Of a stretch of DNA of 64,000 nucleotides, positions 53,715 through 62,560 are shown one piece after another. Position 1 is the first letter of the stretch. Each line of letters opens with the position of its first letter. Source of the DNA: UBA2336 sp036787955. Its GTDB lineage: Bacteria; Bacteroidota; Bacteroidia; Cytophagales; Cyclobacteriaceae. Location of the stretch: contig DAIQOI010000002.1 of NCBI GenBank assembly GCA_036787955.1, positions 1-64,000 of the forward strand, read 5' to 3'. A program made the position numbers and the translations under genes. Below the pieces are notes generated by a model. It saw only the letters and a program-made list of their open reading frames with translations, made no database searches and was not told where the DNA came from.

Positions 53715-55498
53715 ATGTTATAGACTGGCTTGTTCTTTTTTTTGCACTTGCTGCTATTGTGGCTTACGGTGTTTATAAAACCCGTGACAGCCGGTCCATG
53801 GAGGTGTACCTGCGTGGTGACGGTACATTAAAATGGTGGATGATTGGCATATCCATCATGGCTACACAGGCCAGCGCCATTACCTTTCTGTCAACACCCG
53901 GTCAGGCCATTGAAGACGGTATGCGGTTTATACAGTTTTATTTTGGCTTGCCGCTGGCCATGATTATCATTTCGGCCTTTTTCGCTCCGGTTTATTACAA
54001 ACTCAATGTACTCACTGCCTATGAATACCTCGAGCAGCGTTTCGACCTTAAAACCAGGGCGCTCACGGCCTTGCTGTTTCTCTTGCTCCGGGGTCTTTCG
54101 GCAGGCATTACCATATTTGCTCCATCACTTGTGCTTTCAACTGTGCTACACTGGCCTGTAGAAGCAGCTACCTTGCTTATTGGCACGTTGGTAATGATAT
54201 ATAGCGTTTCAGGCGGGTCAAAGGCGGTAAGCCTTACTCAGCGACTTCAACTTACCATTGTAATGTTCGGCATGCTGCTGGCCGGCATCATTGCCTACTC
54301 TAGGTTGCCTGAAAATCTTGGCTTTTTAGAAACAGTAAAAATTGCAGGCCACCTGGGCAAGCTGAATATGATCAATTTTCTTCCTGCCGATGCCGCGCAA
54401 CACCTGCCACCGGGCGTTCCTTCAGTTGATCAGTTAACGTGGGCCCAAAAGGCGGATTTGGTGCTGAAAGACCGCTTCAACATCTGGAGCGGACTCATTG
54501 CCAGTGTGTTTCTTTTCCTTTCGTATTTCGGCACCGACCAATCGCAGGTAGGGCGCTACCTGGGCGGAAAAAACCTTGCCGAGAGCCGCCTTGGATTGAT
54601 GTTCAATGGTCTGCTTAAAATTCCCATGCAGTTCATTATTCTGTTCATTGGAGTGCTCGTTTTTGTCTTTTATTTGTTTCACCAACCGCCTGTCTATCAT
54701 AATCAGGTACTGTACGAGCGTGCACTGAACACATCGGCCCGTGCGCAATTTTTGCTGTTCGAACAACAATTCGATTCCTTGTTTCGGCTTAAGCAGCAGG
54801 CAGTTAACGGGCTGGTGCAGGCCGTTGAAAGCAATAATGAAGTTGAAATAAACCGGAAACGCCAGTTGGTTAAAAGCCTGGAATTGCAGGAAAAGCAACT
54901 GCGTGAAGATGTGAAGGCTGAAATAGCACGTGTTTTTCCAAATGCCAAGGTTCAGGACCGTGACTATATTTTCCTGAATTTTGTGCTCAACCATTTGCCA
55001 CATGGCGTTATCGGCCTGTTGCTGGCGGTCATGTTTCTTGCCGCCATGTCTTCCGTGGCCGGTGAACTCAGTGCGTTGGCGTCAACCACTTCGGTAGATT
55101 TTTACAAAAGACTGGTTGTGAAGAATGCTTCGGCACGTCATTACCTGGTTGCCTCAAAAAGTTTTTCTGTGCTATGGACCGTTCTGGCTGTGTTATTTGC
55201 CATTCTGGCCTCCTTTGCCGAAAACCTGATTCAGTTTGTGAACATCGTGGGTTCCTTATTTTACGGAACTATACTGGGTGTTTTCATCACGGCTTTTTTT
55301 ATCAGATACGTTCAGGGCACCGCTGTTTTTGTGGCTGCCATTGCTGCCGAGCTGATTGTGTTATATTGTTACCGCTTCACCGATATCGCTTTCCTGTTGT
55401 ATAACATCATTGGTTGTGCTGCGGTGGTAATTCTGGGTGTAACGATTCAGTGGATAATAAATGTAAATGAAAAGGCCGGACAAGGCCGGCCTTCCTGA
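53711..55498 (+). CDS. Sodium:solute symporter (SSS family) with coiled-coil insertion
   Basis: The 595-aa protein has about 13 membrane helices and SSS features: A-T-Q-A-S-A-I-T-F-L near residue 54, the G-G-S-K-A-V motif near 173 and the GTDQSQVGRYLGGKN segment near 276-290. Between helices at about residues 324 and 427 it carries a soluble insert of roughly 100 residues, rich in Glu, Lys and Gln and predicted coiled-coil, absent from short SSS members. Similar long-loop members occur in Bacteroidota. It probably imports a sugar or amino-sugar with sodium; the upstream PIG-L deacetylase hints at a deacetylated product. Confidence 0.92.
   Translation: MNVIDWLVLFFALAAIVAYGVYKTRDSRSMEVYLRGDGTLKWWMIGISIMATQASAITFLSTPGQAIEDGMRFIQFYFGLPLAMIIISAFFAPVYYKLNVLTAYEYLEQRFDLKTRALTALLFLLLRGLSAGITIFAPSLVLSTVLHWPVEAATLLIGTLVMIYSVSGGSKAVSLTQRLQLTIVMFGMLLAGIIAYSRLPENLGFLETVKIAGHLGKLNMINFLPADAAQHLPPGVPSVDQLTWAQKADLVLKDRFNIWSGLIASVFLFLSYFGTDQSQVGRYLGGKNLAESRLGLMFNGLLKIPMQFIILFIGVLVFVFYLFHQPPVYHNQVLYERALNTSARAQFLLFEQQFDSLFRLKQQAVNGLVQAVESNNEVEINRKRQLVKSLELQEKQLREDVKAEIARVFPNAKVQDRDYIFLNFVLNHLPHGVIGLLLAVMFLAAMSSVAGELSALASTTSVDFYKRLVVKNASARHYLVASKSFSVLWTVLAVLFAILASFAENLIQFVNIVGSLFYGTILGVFITAFFIRYVQGTAVFVAAIAAELIVLYCYRFTDIAFLLYNIIGCAAVVILGVTIQWIINVNEKAGQGRPS
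55472..55493. terminator. Terminator-like hairpin inside the last codons of the symporter gene
   Basis: AAGGCCGG and CCGGCCTT form a perfect 8-bp stem with a 6-base loop; the stem encodes the last residues (KAGQGRP). The minus-strand DUF2911 gene ends 19 bp downstream of the symporter stop, so the hairpin could serve both directions. Only a short T-run follows on the plus side. Confidence 0.6.
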
Positions 55499-55516
55499 CG
55501 TTTTCAACGGGTTCGT

Positions 55517-56404
55517 TTATTTCTTTTTTGCGGGAGTTTTAGGCATCTCGGCATTGATTTTCGCAATCAGCTCTTCATTTAATTTAATATAGCCAAAATC
55601 ATTGTTTGCCTTCTTTGCCAGATCGAGCGACTGTTGGGCGGTAGCCAGGGCGCCTTTGTAATCACCCAGTGCCAGCTGAATTTTTGCTTTGGTGTGAATG
55701 TTCCAGAACGCTTCGCGGTTGCCGGTCTCGATGCCAAGCGTAATCCATTCCAAAGCCTTATTCAGATCTTTTTTGTTTTCAAAATAATAATTGGCGGCTG
55801 CAATGTAGTTGGCCGGATTTACGCGGGTGCCGGCTTCAATGGCTTTCATCACCTTGCTGTCGTAATCTACTGCCACCTTAAAACGTATTGCCGTGTTTTC
55901 CCAGGCCAGCTCTATGTTGGCACTGGTGTTGTCGTCAGCAATGTCGGTAATACTCATGGTGAAGGTCTGCACCGGTTCTGCCAGTCGCACCGGCCGTACG
56001 GTAAATCGTGCGGCATCTTTTTCCTGTTTGTAATTGGCTGTGTTGCCTCCAATAGAAGGGTCACTGTACAGTATAACTGTCCATTGATTTGCATCAGGGA
56101 TGGTGAGCAACAGGTATTCGCCCTTCTTCACATCCTGTCCTTCCACCTTTACGTCATCCGAAAAAGTTATAATTGTTCCGGCGTTGGCACCCGTGCGCCA
56201 CAACTGGCCGTAGGGAACCAGGTATTCGGGGCCGGAACCGAAAATTTTACGTCCTTTCATTTTAGGACGGGAATATTTGATGCTGATATCGGTAAGCCCC
56301 ACAACGGTGCTCACCGTGCCGGCAGGGCTTGCAGCCGGTGTCTGTATTTGTGCCTGCGCAGCGAAAATAAAAAGAGCAAATGCAGAAACGAGTAGGTTTT
56401 TCAT
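55517..56404 (-). CDS. DUF2911-domain exported protein with TPR-like tail
   Basis: The protein is 295 aa from the ATG at 56404. The signal peptide ends near AAQAQ (residue 19). A DUF2911 domain follows (about 35-180), with the family motif RPKMKGRKIFG and W-R-T-G-A-N. The C-terminus (about 200-290) is helical and TPR-like. The function of the family is unknown; it is widespread in Bacteroidota and likely periplasmic. A TACTTTGC element lies 33 bp before the start on the minus strand, one base short of the phylum -7 consensus. Confidence 0.85.
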   Translation of the reverse strand: MKNLLVSAFALFIFAAQAQIQTPAASPAGTVSTVVGLTDISIKYSRPKMKGRKIFGSGPEYLVPYGQLWRTGANAGTIITFSDDVKVEGQDVKKGEYLLLTIPDANQWTVILYSDPSIGGNTANYKQEKDAARFTVRPVRLAEPVQTFTMSITDIADDNTSANIELAWENTAIRFKVAVDYDSKVMKAIEAGTRVNPANYIAAANYYFENKKDLNKALEWITLGIETGNREAFWNIHTKAKIQLALGDYKGALATAQQSLDLAKKANNDFGYIKLNEELIAKINAEMPKTPAKKK

Positions 56405-56477
56405 AGTATGGAATTTTTGGTTATAGTCTTTTTTTTGCAAAGTACACCAATTTAATTGCCCGGGCGAATATTTTTTC

Positions 56478-57071
56478 ATGAAACTGGATAGGGCATTTTA
56501 TCAGCGGGACAATGTTGTTCAGATAGCCAGGGAGCTGCTGGGCAAGGTGTTGGTTACCGTGAGCCATGGCCAGTTAACCTCCGGCATGATTGTGGAAACC
56601 GAAGCCTACTCATGGAAGGAGCGGGGCTGCCATGCCTACCAGAATCGCAAAACCGGTCGCAACGCAGTTATGTTTTTGCCTGGCGGAATTACTTACGTTT
56701 ACTTATGCTATGGCATGCACAACATGGTAAATGTGGTAACAAACCGTGAAAATGTGGCCGAGGCTGTACTGATAAGGGCACTGGAACCACTCGATGGAAT
56801 AGATGTCATGCGGCAGAGGCGGAAAATGAACGGAGAAAGCCTTTCATCCCTCGCTTCTGGCCCGGGAAAACTTACCCGTGCCATGGGTATAGACCGGAAC
56901 TTTAATGGAAAACCCCTTACCGGAGAAGAGATTTGGATAGAGGAGGGTGAAAAAATTTCATCGCGCAAAGTGGTAGCTTCAACGCGGATTGGCATAGCTT
57001 ATGCCGGAGAAGACGCTAAATTGCCGTGGCGTTTTTACATTCGCGGACATGCGTGCGTTAGTAAAATTTAA
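56478..57071 (+). CDS. mpg: 3-methyladenine DNA glycosylase (AAG/Mpg type)
   Basis: The 197-aa protein excises alkylated purines in base-excision repair. It shows the family start FYQRDNVVQIARELLGK, the catalytic glutamate in VETEAYSW near residue 40, and the Y-V-Y-L-C-Y-G-M-H-N-M-V-N-V-V motif near 74. The length is typical for bacterial Mpg. Its 3' end overlaps the next gene by 23 bp in another frame. Confidence 0.93.
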   Translation: MKLDRAFYQRDNVVQIARELLGKVLVTVSHGQLTSGMIVETEAYSWKERGCHAYQNRKTGRNAVMFLPGGITYVYLCYGMHNMVNVVTNRENVAEAVLIRALEPLDGIDVMRQRRKMNGESLSSLASGPGKLTRAMGIDRNFNGKPLTGEEIWIEEGEKISSRKVVASTRIGIAYAGEDAKLPWRFYIRGHACVSKI

Positions 57072-58599
57072 TATCGCTTTCTTTTTCCTTGCCGCCTTCT
57101 CTATAAGCCAGGCGCAGTTCCCCTCGCTTTCAGGGCTTAATACACCTTACGATGAACTGAATCCGGTAGTGTCGCCCGATGGCACGGAACTTTACTTTAC
57201 GCGTGCGGGCCACCCTGACAATGTTGGCGGAAAAGCTGATCCGGGCGATATCTGGGTCTCTTTCAGAATCAATGGTGAGTGGACAGCTGCCGTGCATGCA
57301 GGAAGTTTAATCAATGACAGGGCCTACAATGCTGTCATCGGCTTTTCGGCCGATGGCTTACAAATGTTTCTCACCGGGCATTACAGCGGCAATTCCACGC
57401 CCGCCCGTACACAGGGCATTAGTGTAAGCCGCAAAACTACTGGCGGATGGTCGCGCCCGGAGAATATTTTCATTCCGTTTTACCTGAACAAATCCCACCT
57501 TCAAAGCGGCTTTATTTCTGCTGACGGGTCGGTACTGGTTTATTCGGCCGAGGCTTACGGCACTTATGGGGTTGAAGATATTTTTGTTTCACTGAAAATG
57601 CCCGATGGCACCTGGAGCGAGCCGCGCAATGCCGGTCCAAAAGTAAATACACGGTTTCAGGAACTATCGCCATCGCTAAGTGCCGACAAAACACGCCTGT
57701 ACTTTGCCACCAACGGGCGCAGCGGTTACGGAAGTTTCGACATTTTTTATTGTGAACGTCTGGACGACACCTACACCAATTGGTCGGAGCCTGTTAACAT
57801 AGGCGCACCAGTCAATACGGAGGGCCGGGAATTATTCTACCGCCTTGTACCGGGAAAGGGTGCAGTGCTCACCACCACCAAAGACAGCAACGGTTATGGC
57901 GATATCCGCTATTTCAATGATTCCTCAGACTCAATACCCAGGCCCGATACCATTGTGGCGTTTAAAACAAAAGTTTACCCGGACATGAGCGGTCAAATCC
58001 GCGTTTACGGGACCGTTACCGATGCGCGCACCGGAGCTGCCATTCGTGCCGAGGTTGTGTTTACATCGGGCACACAGACCTGGCATGCTGTTTCAGGCAC
58101 AACCCAGGGCTATGCACTTACCATTCCCTCTTCGGGAATTTTTAACATTGAAGTTAAAGCCAGCAGATATATCACCGCCTACGAACAGCTCGACCTGCAG
58201 ACACGCGAAATGAAGGATTTTGAACTGAATTTCAGGCTGCAGCCTGTAGAAGTAGGCACCACCGTTACGCTGAAGAATGTGTTGTTCAAGCAGGGTACAC
58301 CTGAGTTGCTCCCCGAATCGTATGAAGAACTGGACAGGGTGGTGGAGTTCCTCAAGGCCAACCCGCAGGTTGAAATTGAACTTGCCGGTCATACGGATAA
58401 CCGCGGATCGTACCAGGCGCTGATGGATTTGAGCCAGAAGCGCGTAAACCGGGTGAAGAGTTATCTGGTATCGAAGGGCATTGAGCCAAAGCGCATAACC
58501 GGCCGAGGCTATGGCGGGACAAAACCAGTGGCCAGCAACGACACAGAAGAAACCCGCCAGTTAAACCGCAGGGTAGAGTTTATTATCCGAAAAACCTGA
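57049..58599 (+). CDS. OmpA-family outer-membrane protein with PD40-like repeats
   Basis: The protein is 516 aa from the ATG at 57049, chosen for its clear signal peptide (ending SQAQ near residue 22). The N-terminal half carries WD40-like PD40 repeats (NPVVSPDGTELYFTR near 35; SPSLSADKTRLYFATN near 207). A carboxypeptidase-regulatory-like domain follows (about 310-390), then a C-terminal OmpA peptidoglycan-binding domain (about 405-516) with the motif GHTDNRGS. This layout is common in Bacteroidota and resembles PorE-type T9SS-associated proteins. A direct T9SS role is inference only. Confidence 0.87.
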   Translation: MRALVKFNIAFFFLAAFSISQAQFPSLSGLNTPYDELNPVVSPDGTELYFTRAGHPDNVGGKADPGDIWVSFRINGEWTAAVHAGSLINDRAYNAVIGFSADGLQMFLTGHYSGNSTPARTQGISVSRKTTGGWSRPENIFIPFYLNKSHLQSGFISADGSVLVYSAEAYGTYGVEDIFVSLKMPDGTWSEPRNAGPKVNTRFQELSPSLSADKTRLYFATNGRSGYGSFDIFYCERLDDTYTNWSEPVNIGAPVNTEGRELFYRLVPGKGAVLTTTKDSNGYGDIRYFNDSSDSIPRPDTIVAFKTKVYPDMSGQIRVYGTVTDARTGAAIRAEVVFTSGTQTWHAVSGTTQGYALTIPSSGIFNIEVKASRYITAYEQLDLQTREMKDFELNFRLQPVEVGTTVTLKNVLFKQGTPELLPESYEELDRVVEFLKANPQVEIELAGHTDNRGSYQALMDLSQKRVNRVKSYLVSKGIEPKRITGRGYGGTKPVASNDTEETRQLNRRVEFIIRKT

Positions 58600-58601
58600 T
58601 A

Positions 58602-60293
58602 CTAAAAGCCTGCTGCACTGTCATCGCCACGTGGATCGGCACCGCCCTCCAGTTTCCCATCTGGGCGTACCAATATGGCATCAACTCTTCCGATAGCTTT
58701 TCTGAACCGAAAAATATGTCCCATGGCCACCAGCCTAAGGCTGTCTTTTTCAGAAAATGCACCTTTTTCATTAACCACAACGTCCGGCATCCATTGGCTG
58801 TGGAACCGTCTGGCGGAAACCGCTTCCTGCATGGTCATGCCATGCTCAATTACGTTCAGGATCGTTTGGTACACCGAAGTAATGATGGTTGTGCCACCCG
58901 GAGTGCCCACCACCATAAAGAGCTTTCCTTCCTTTTCAACAATGGTGGGTGTCATGGAACTGAGCATGCGCTTATTGGCCACTATTTTGTTGGCCTCACC
59001 GCCAATTGCCCCATACATATTCGGCACACCCGGCTTGATGCTGAAATCATCCATTTCATCGTTTAAAATAAATCCGGAACCAGCTACCACTACATGCGAG
59101 CCGTAGCTGTCGTTGAGCGTAGTGGTAACAGCCACAGCATTGCCCATCGGATCGACAACAGACAAGTGGGTTGTTTGCTCAGATTCATATCCTGCAATCA
59201 GGCCGTGTGAGACGGCTGTGCTGGGGGTAGCTTTTTCAGGATTGAAGTTGCTTATTCGATCGGTGTTATATTGTTCTGATAACAAGGTAGATAAGGGTAT
59301 TTTAACAAAGTCAGGGTCACCCAGGTATTTGGCGCGATCGGCATAAACCCTGCGTTCGGCTTCAATCATGAGGTGAGCGGTTTTTACCGAATTGTGCCCC
59401 CACCTTTTAACGGGAAAGTTTTCAGTCATTTGCAAAAGCTGGAGCAAGGCCACGCCACCGCTGGAGGGCGGAGGCATGGAGATGATGGTGTAGTTTTTAT
59501 AGGTGCCTTTCAACGGTGTTCGCCATACAGCCTGATAGTTTTTCAAATCTTCGTAGGTAATAAACCCGTTGCCCCGTTTCATTTCGCTTACAATATCATC
59601 GGCTGTTTTGCCTTCGTAAAAACCGGCTTTGCCCTTATCGCGAATGCGTTCAAGCGTTGCGGCCAGTTCGGCATGGCGGATGGTATCGCCTTCTTTCCAT
59701 CCATCTTCTTTAAGCAAATGTTCCGGCCGAATGGTATTGTATTGAATAAAATCTTCGGCTGCGCTATTTAAGCCTTTGGCTTCCAGAGCGGTAAGGGTAA
59801 AACCATTGCGGGCCAGATCAATGGCCGGCTGAACCAGTTCGGCCCAGGGCAATTTGCCGTACTTGTGGTGCGCCTCAACAAGTCCTGCCACCGTTCCGGG
59901 TACGCCTGCCGACTTGTGCCCGCGAGAACTGAGCTTGGGTACCGGGTTGCTGCTTTCATCGAGGTACATATTTGGGTGAGCTGCCGCAGGAGCCTTTTCC
60001 CGGTAGTCCAGTGCGTCCACCGAACCATCGGCAAAACGAGCCAGCATAAACCCCCCGCCACCGATATTGCCCGCTGCCGGAAACACAACCGCCAGGGCAA
60101 ACTGCACGGCAATGGCGGCATCAACGGCATTTCCACCTTTCCGCAAGATGTCGGCACCCACCTGCGAAGCCAACGGATGTGCTGAAACCACCATAGCCGA
60201 TTCGGTGATAAGACCGGTTTGTGGGGAGCGCTGCTTATCAGGAGTACAACTGATGCCTGTGACGAGCAGAAGAAGAATCAAGCGTTTTATCAT
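58602..60293 (-). CDS. ggt: Gamma-glutamyltransferase (gamma-glutamyl transpeptidase)
   Basis: The protein is 563 aa from the ATG at 60293, with a lipoprotein signal peptide (cysteine near residue 16, GISC). It is a self-cleaving Ntn hydrolase; the nucleophile is Thr375 in the motif EQTTHLSVVD. The substrate-binding region NIGGGGFML is near 76, and the GTPGG motif is near 476. It cleaves gamma-glutamyl bonds, for example of glutathione, in the periplasm. Its end lies 2 bp from the convergent OmpA-family gene. Confidence 0.93.
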   Translation of the reverse strand: MIKRLILLLLVTGISCTPDKQRSPQTGLITESAMVVSAHPLASQVGADILRKGGNAVDAAIAVQFALAVVFPAAGNIGGGGFMLARFADGSVDALDYREKAPAAAHPNMYLDESSNPVPKLSSRGHKSAGVPGTVAGLVEAHHKYGKLPWAELVQPAIDLARNGFTLTALEAKGLNSAAEDFIQYNTIRPEHLLKEDGWKEGDTIRHAELAATLERIRDKGKAGFYEGKTADDIVSEMKRGNGFITYEDLKNYQAVWRTPLKGTYKNYTIISMPPPSSGGVALLQLLQMTENFPVKRWGHNSVKTAHLMIEAERRVYADRAKYLGDPDFVKIPLSTLLSEQYNTDRISNFNPEKATPSTAVSHGLIAGYESEQTTHLSVVDPMGNAVAVTTTLNDSYGSHVVVAGSGFILNDEMDDFSIKPGVPNMYGAIGGEANKIVANKRMLSSMTPTIVEKEGKLFMVVGTPGGTTIITSVYQTILNVIEHGMTMQEAVSARRFHSQWMPDVVVNEKGAFSEKDSLRLVAMGHIFRFRKAIGRVDAILVRPDGKLEGGADPRGDDSAAGF

Positions 60294-60349
60294 GATTTCA
60301 TTTGGGTATAACCGGCTAAAAATATTAATTAAAGCCAATATACACAGCG

Positions 60350-60979
60350 GTGAACTTACGGAAAGAAAAGGCTGCCCGATTGAAGGTTAATATCCTCAAC
60401 CATACCCTGAAACTGATCGGCAAGAAACCCTTTCAGGATTTGCATGTGGATGAAATCTGTGCTGCGGTAAGGATGAGCAAGGTAACCTTCTTCAAATATT
60501 TTCCGCAGAAGGAAGACTTGTTGCTGTACTATTTCCGGCTGTGGTGTTTAAAATGCGTGGTTGAATTAACCACCAGACCCCGCGAAGGACTTGCCGGAGT
60601 CTATTTTCTGGCCGACCGGCTGAGTGATGCCTGCGAAGAACACCTCGGCTTGATGTTAAGCCTGATAGGGTATCTTTCGGATCTCAACCGCCCGCCAAAG
60701 CCGTTTCCTGTTAAGCCGGAAGAGAAGCAGTTTCTCTATCCCGATGTTCCGCACATAAGAGAAATAGAAATAATGTCTTTGGAGCAGATGTTGGAGAAAC
60801 TCTCGCTGGAAGCGGTGTTCCGGAAGGAGATAACCAAAACCAGTTCAACCCGTGATGTCACGCATTTATTTATGTCGGCTCTGTTGGGTGGAGTGGTAAC
60901 GGCTCATTTGTTAAGGATTGAGCCACTGAAGCATTTTTTAAGAAAAAACGTAGAATTGACCGTTAAAGGTTTGCAGTAA
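60350..60979 (+). CDS. TetR-family transcriptional regulator
   Basis: The 209-aa protein starts at GTG (60350). Its N-terminal helix-turn-helix reads LHVDEICAAVRMSKVTFFKYF near residues 31-51, followed by a helical ligand-binding domain. It is divergent from ggt across 56 bp, so ggt or the gene itself may be its target. The ligand is unknown. Confidence 0.88.
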   Translation: MNLRKEKAARLKVNILNHTLKLIGKKPFQDLHVDEICAAVRMSKVTFFKYFPQKEDLLLYYFRLWCLKCVVELTTRPREGLAGVYFLADRLSDACEEHLGLMLSLIGYLSDLNRPPKPFPVKPEEKQFLYPDVPHIREIEIMSLEQMLEKLSLEAVFRKEITKTSSTRDVTHLFMSALLGGVVTAHLLRIEPLKHFLRKNVELTVKGLQ

Positions 60980-60981
60980 GC

Positions 60982-61236
60982 CTACCCCTTCATTTTTACT
61001 CTTTTTACTCCCTGTTTTTCCGGTTCAAACTTTATCCGGCCGATGTGCCACTTCTTTTTATAGATATGATTCTTATACCAGGTGTGGTGGTAGCGTGGCT
61101 TAACAACTACGGTCTGGCCGGGTTTGGCTGACTGGCAGGAGGCCAGCATTGCACAAATAAAAAAGCACAATGAAGCAGATACTCGCACGGCTTGAAGACC
61201 TTTAAGGAATGATGCAAAATGCAGATATTTCTTCAC
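60982..61236 (-). CDS. Small putative lipoprotein
   Basis: The 84-aa protein has a signal-like N-terminus ending in the lipobox MLASC (cysteine near residue 34) and a short, basic mature part rich in Tyr, His and Lys. No family is recognised. It ends 2 bp from the convergent TetR gene. The basic, short composition makes expression plausible but not certain. Confidence 0.55.
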   Translation of the reverse strand: MKKYLHFASFLKGLQAVRVSASLCFFICAMLASCQSAKPGQTVVVKPRYHHTWYKNHIYKKKWHIGRIKFEPEKQGVKRVKMKG

Positions 61237-61271
61237 CTTTCAAGGAGTCAGTTGAAAAGCAGGGTAGTTTT

Positions 61272-61302
61272 TTTGGATAAACGAAGTGTCCCTTTATCTT
61301 TG
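61272..61302 (+). promoter_or_regulatory. Bacteroidota-type promoter for tRNA-Asp
   Basis: TTTG (61272-61275), a 19-bp spacer and TATCTTTG (61295-61302) match the phylum consensus. The tRNA begins about 108 bp downstream, implying a processed leader. Confidence 0.7.
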
Positions 61303-61409
61303 CAGCCTGTTTTTAAGCCTGACGAAGCGCAGCTGGTCAGGGTGCTGAGATGCGTCAGCAATAGAATGCCAGGGAAGCATTCTAAAAACGTGAACAAAGT
61401 TATTTGAAA

Positions 61410-61483
61410 GGTCCGGTAGTTCAGCTGGTTAGAATGCCTGCCTGTCACGCAGGAGGTCGCGGGTTCGAGTCCCGTCCGGACCG
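61410..61483 (+). tRNA. tRNA-Asp (GTC anticodon)
   Basis: A complete cloverleaf can be drawn: acceptor GGTCCGG with CCGGACC, D-arm with TTCAGCTGGTTAGAA, anticodon stem CCTGC/GCAGG with loop CTGTCAC (anticodon GTC), and T-arm with GGTTCGAGTCCC. The CCA tail is not encoded (CA follows the discriminator). A consensus promoter precedes it and a hairpin terminator follows within 8 bp. Confidence 0.97.
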
Positions 61484-61490
61484 CACGTTG

Positions 61491-61513
61491 AAAGGCCCTA
61501 CAGGGCCTTTTTT
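61491..61513 (+). terminator. Rho-independent terminator after tRNA-Asp
   Basis: AAAGGCCCT and AGGGCCTTT pair perfectly around a CA-centred loop and are followed by a T-run. It lies 8 bp after the tRNA 3' end. Confidence 0.88.
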
Positions 61514-61575
61514 ATTTCCTTTTACTGTTAAAATACTGAAAATCATCCCCAAACAGTCTATTTCCGCAATCCTGT

Positions 61576-61583
61576 TAACTTTG
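61576..61583 (+). promoter_or_regulatory. Putative -7 element for accA
   Basis: TAACTTTG matches TAnnTTTG and lies 22 bp before the accA ATG. No clear TTTG box is found at the expected spacing. Confidence 0.45.
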
Positions 61584-61605
61584 CCCGTTACCTAACCAAG
61601 GGGCT

Positions 61606-62553
61606 ATGTTGCTGGATTTTGAAAAACCCATCGCTGAATTGGAAGCGAAGCTCAACGACATGAAGTCGCTGGCCAGTGACAGCGATGAAAAAGTACAGGA
61701 GGCTATTCGCGCGCTGGAACAAAAAATCATTCAATTGAAAAAGGAAACCTTCGAAAACCTGACCGGCTGGCAGCGGGTGCAACTGTCGCGACACCCTGAC
61801 CGACCTTACACGCTGGATTATATCTATGAGATAACCACCGACTTCATCGAGCTGCATGGCGATCGGCAGGTGGCCGATGACAAGGCCATGGTGGGAGGAC
61901 TCGGCACCATTGAAGGGCAAACTTTTATGCTCATCGGCCAACAGAAAGGCCGTACTACCAAACAACGCCAGATGCGCAACTTTGGCATGGCCAATCCCGA
62001 AGGATACCGCAAGGCGCTGCGTTTGATGCGCATTGCAGAAAAATTTGGCAAACCCATTGTTACGTTTATTGATACTCCCGGAGCCTTTCCGGGTTTGGAA
62101 GCCGAGGAGCGCGGACAGGGAGAAGCCATAGCCCGTAACCTGAAAGAGATGTTTTCTCTGCGTGTGCCGGTAATATGTATTATCATAGGCGAAGGTGCAT
62201 CGGGAGGGGCCTTGGGCATTGGCATTGGCGACAGGGTATTTATGCTCGAAAACACCTGGTACTCGGTAATATCGCCGGAGTCCTGCTCGTCCATACTGTG
62301 GCGAAGCTGGGATTACAAAGAACAGGCAGCCGAAGTGCTGAAGCTTACCGCTAAAGATATGCTCGAGCTTAAAATGATTGATGGCATTATAAAGGAACCA
62401 CTGGGCGGTGCCCATACGGATGTGAAATGGATGGCCAACGAAGTGAAACGGGTTATTCTGGAAACCACAGCCGAACTGAAAAAAATTCCTGCCGATGAAC
62501 GCATTGCGCAGCGCATTGCCAAATTCTGCGCCATGGGCGTAGTAAAAGAATGA
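61606..62553 (+). CDS. accA: Acetyl-CoA carboxylase carboxyltransferase subunit alpha
   Basis: The 315-aa protein carries the conserved blocks of AccA: QLSRHPDRPYTLDYI near residues 64-78, FIELHGDR near 85, the central F-G-M-A-N-P-E-G-Y-R-K-A-L-R motif, and GEGASGGALGIGIGDRV near 195. With AccD it forms the carboxyltransferase that makes malonyl-CoA for fatty-acid synthesis. The length is normal for the family. Confidence 0.95.
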   Translation: MLLDFEKPIAELEAKLNDMKSLASDSDEKVQEAIRALEQKIIQLKKETFENLTGWQRVQLSRHPDRPYTLDYIYEITTDFIELHGDRQVADDKAMVGGLGTIEGQTFMLIGQQKGRTTKQRQMRNFGMANPEGYRKALRLMRIAEKFGKPIVTFIDTPGAFPGLEAEERGQGEAIARNLKEMFSLRVPVICIIIGEGASGGALGIGIGDRVFMLENTWYSVISPESCSSILWRSWDYKEQAAEVLKLTAKDMLELKMIDGIIKEPLGGAHTDVKWMANEVKRVILETTAELKKIPADERIAQRIAKFCAMGVVKE

Positions 62554-62560
62554 ATATCGC

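Noticed and set aside
55634..56395. 253-codon open frame opposite the DUF2911 gene
   Set aside because: The minus-strand gene has a signal peptide and family motifs; the plus-strand frame has neither and overlaps completely.
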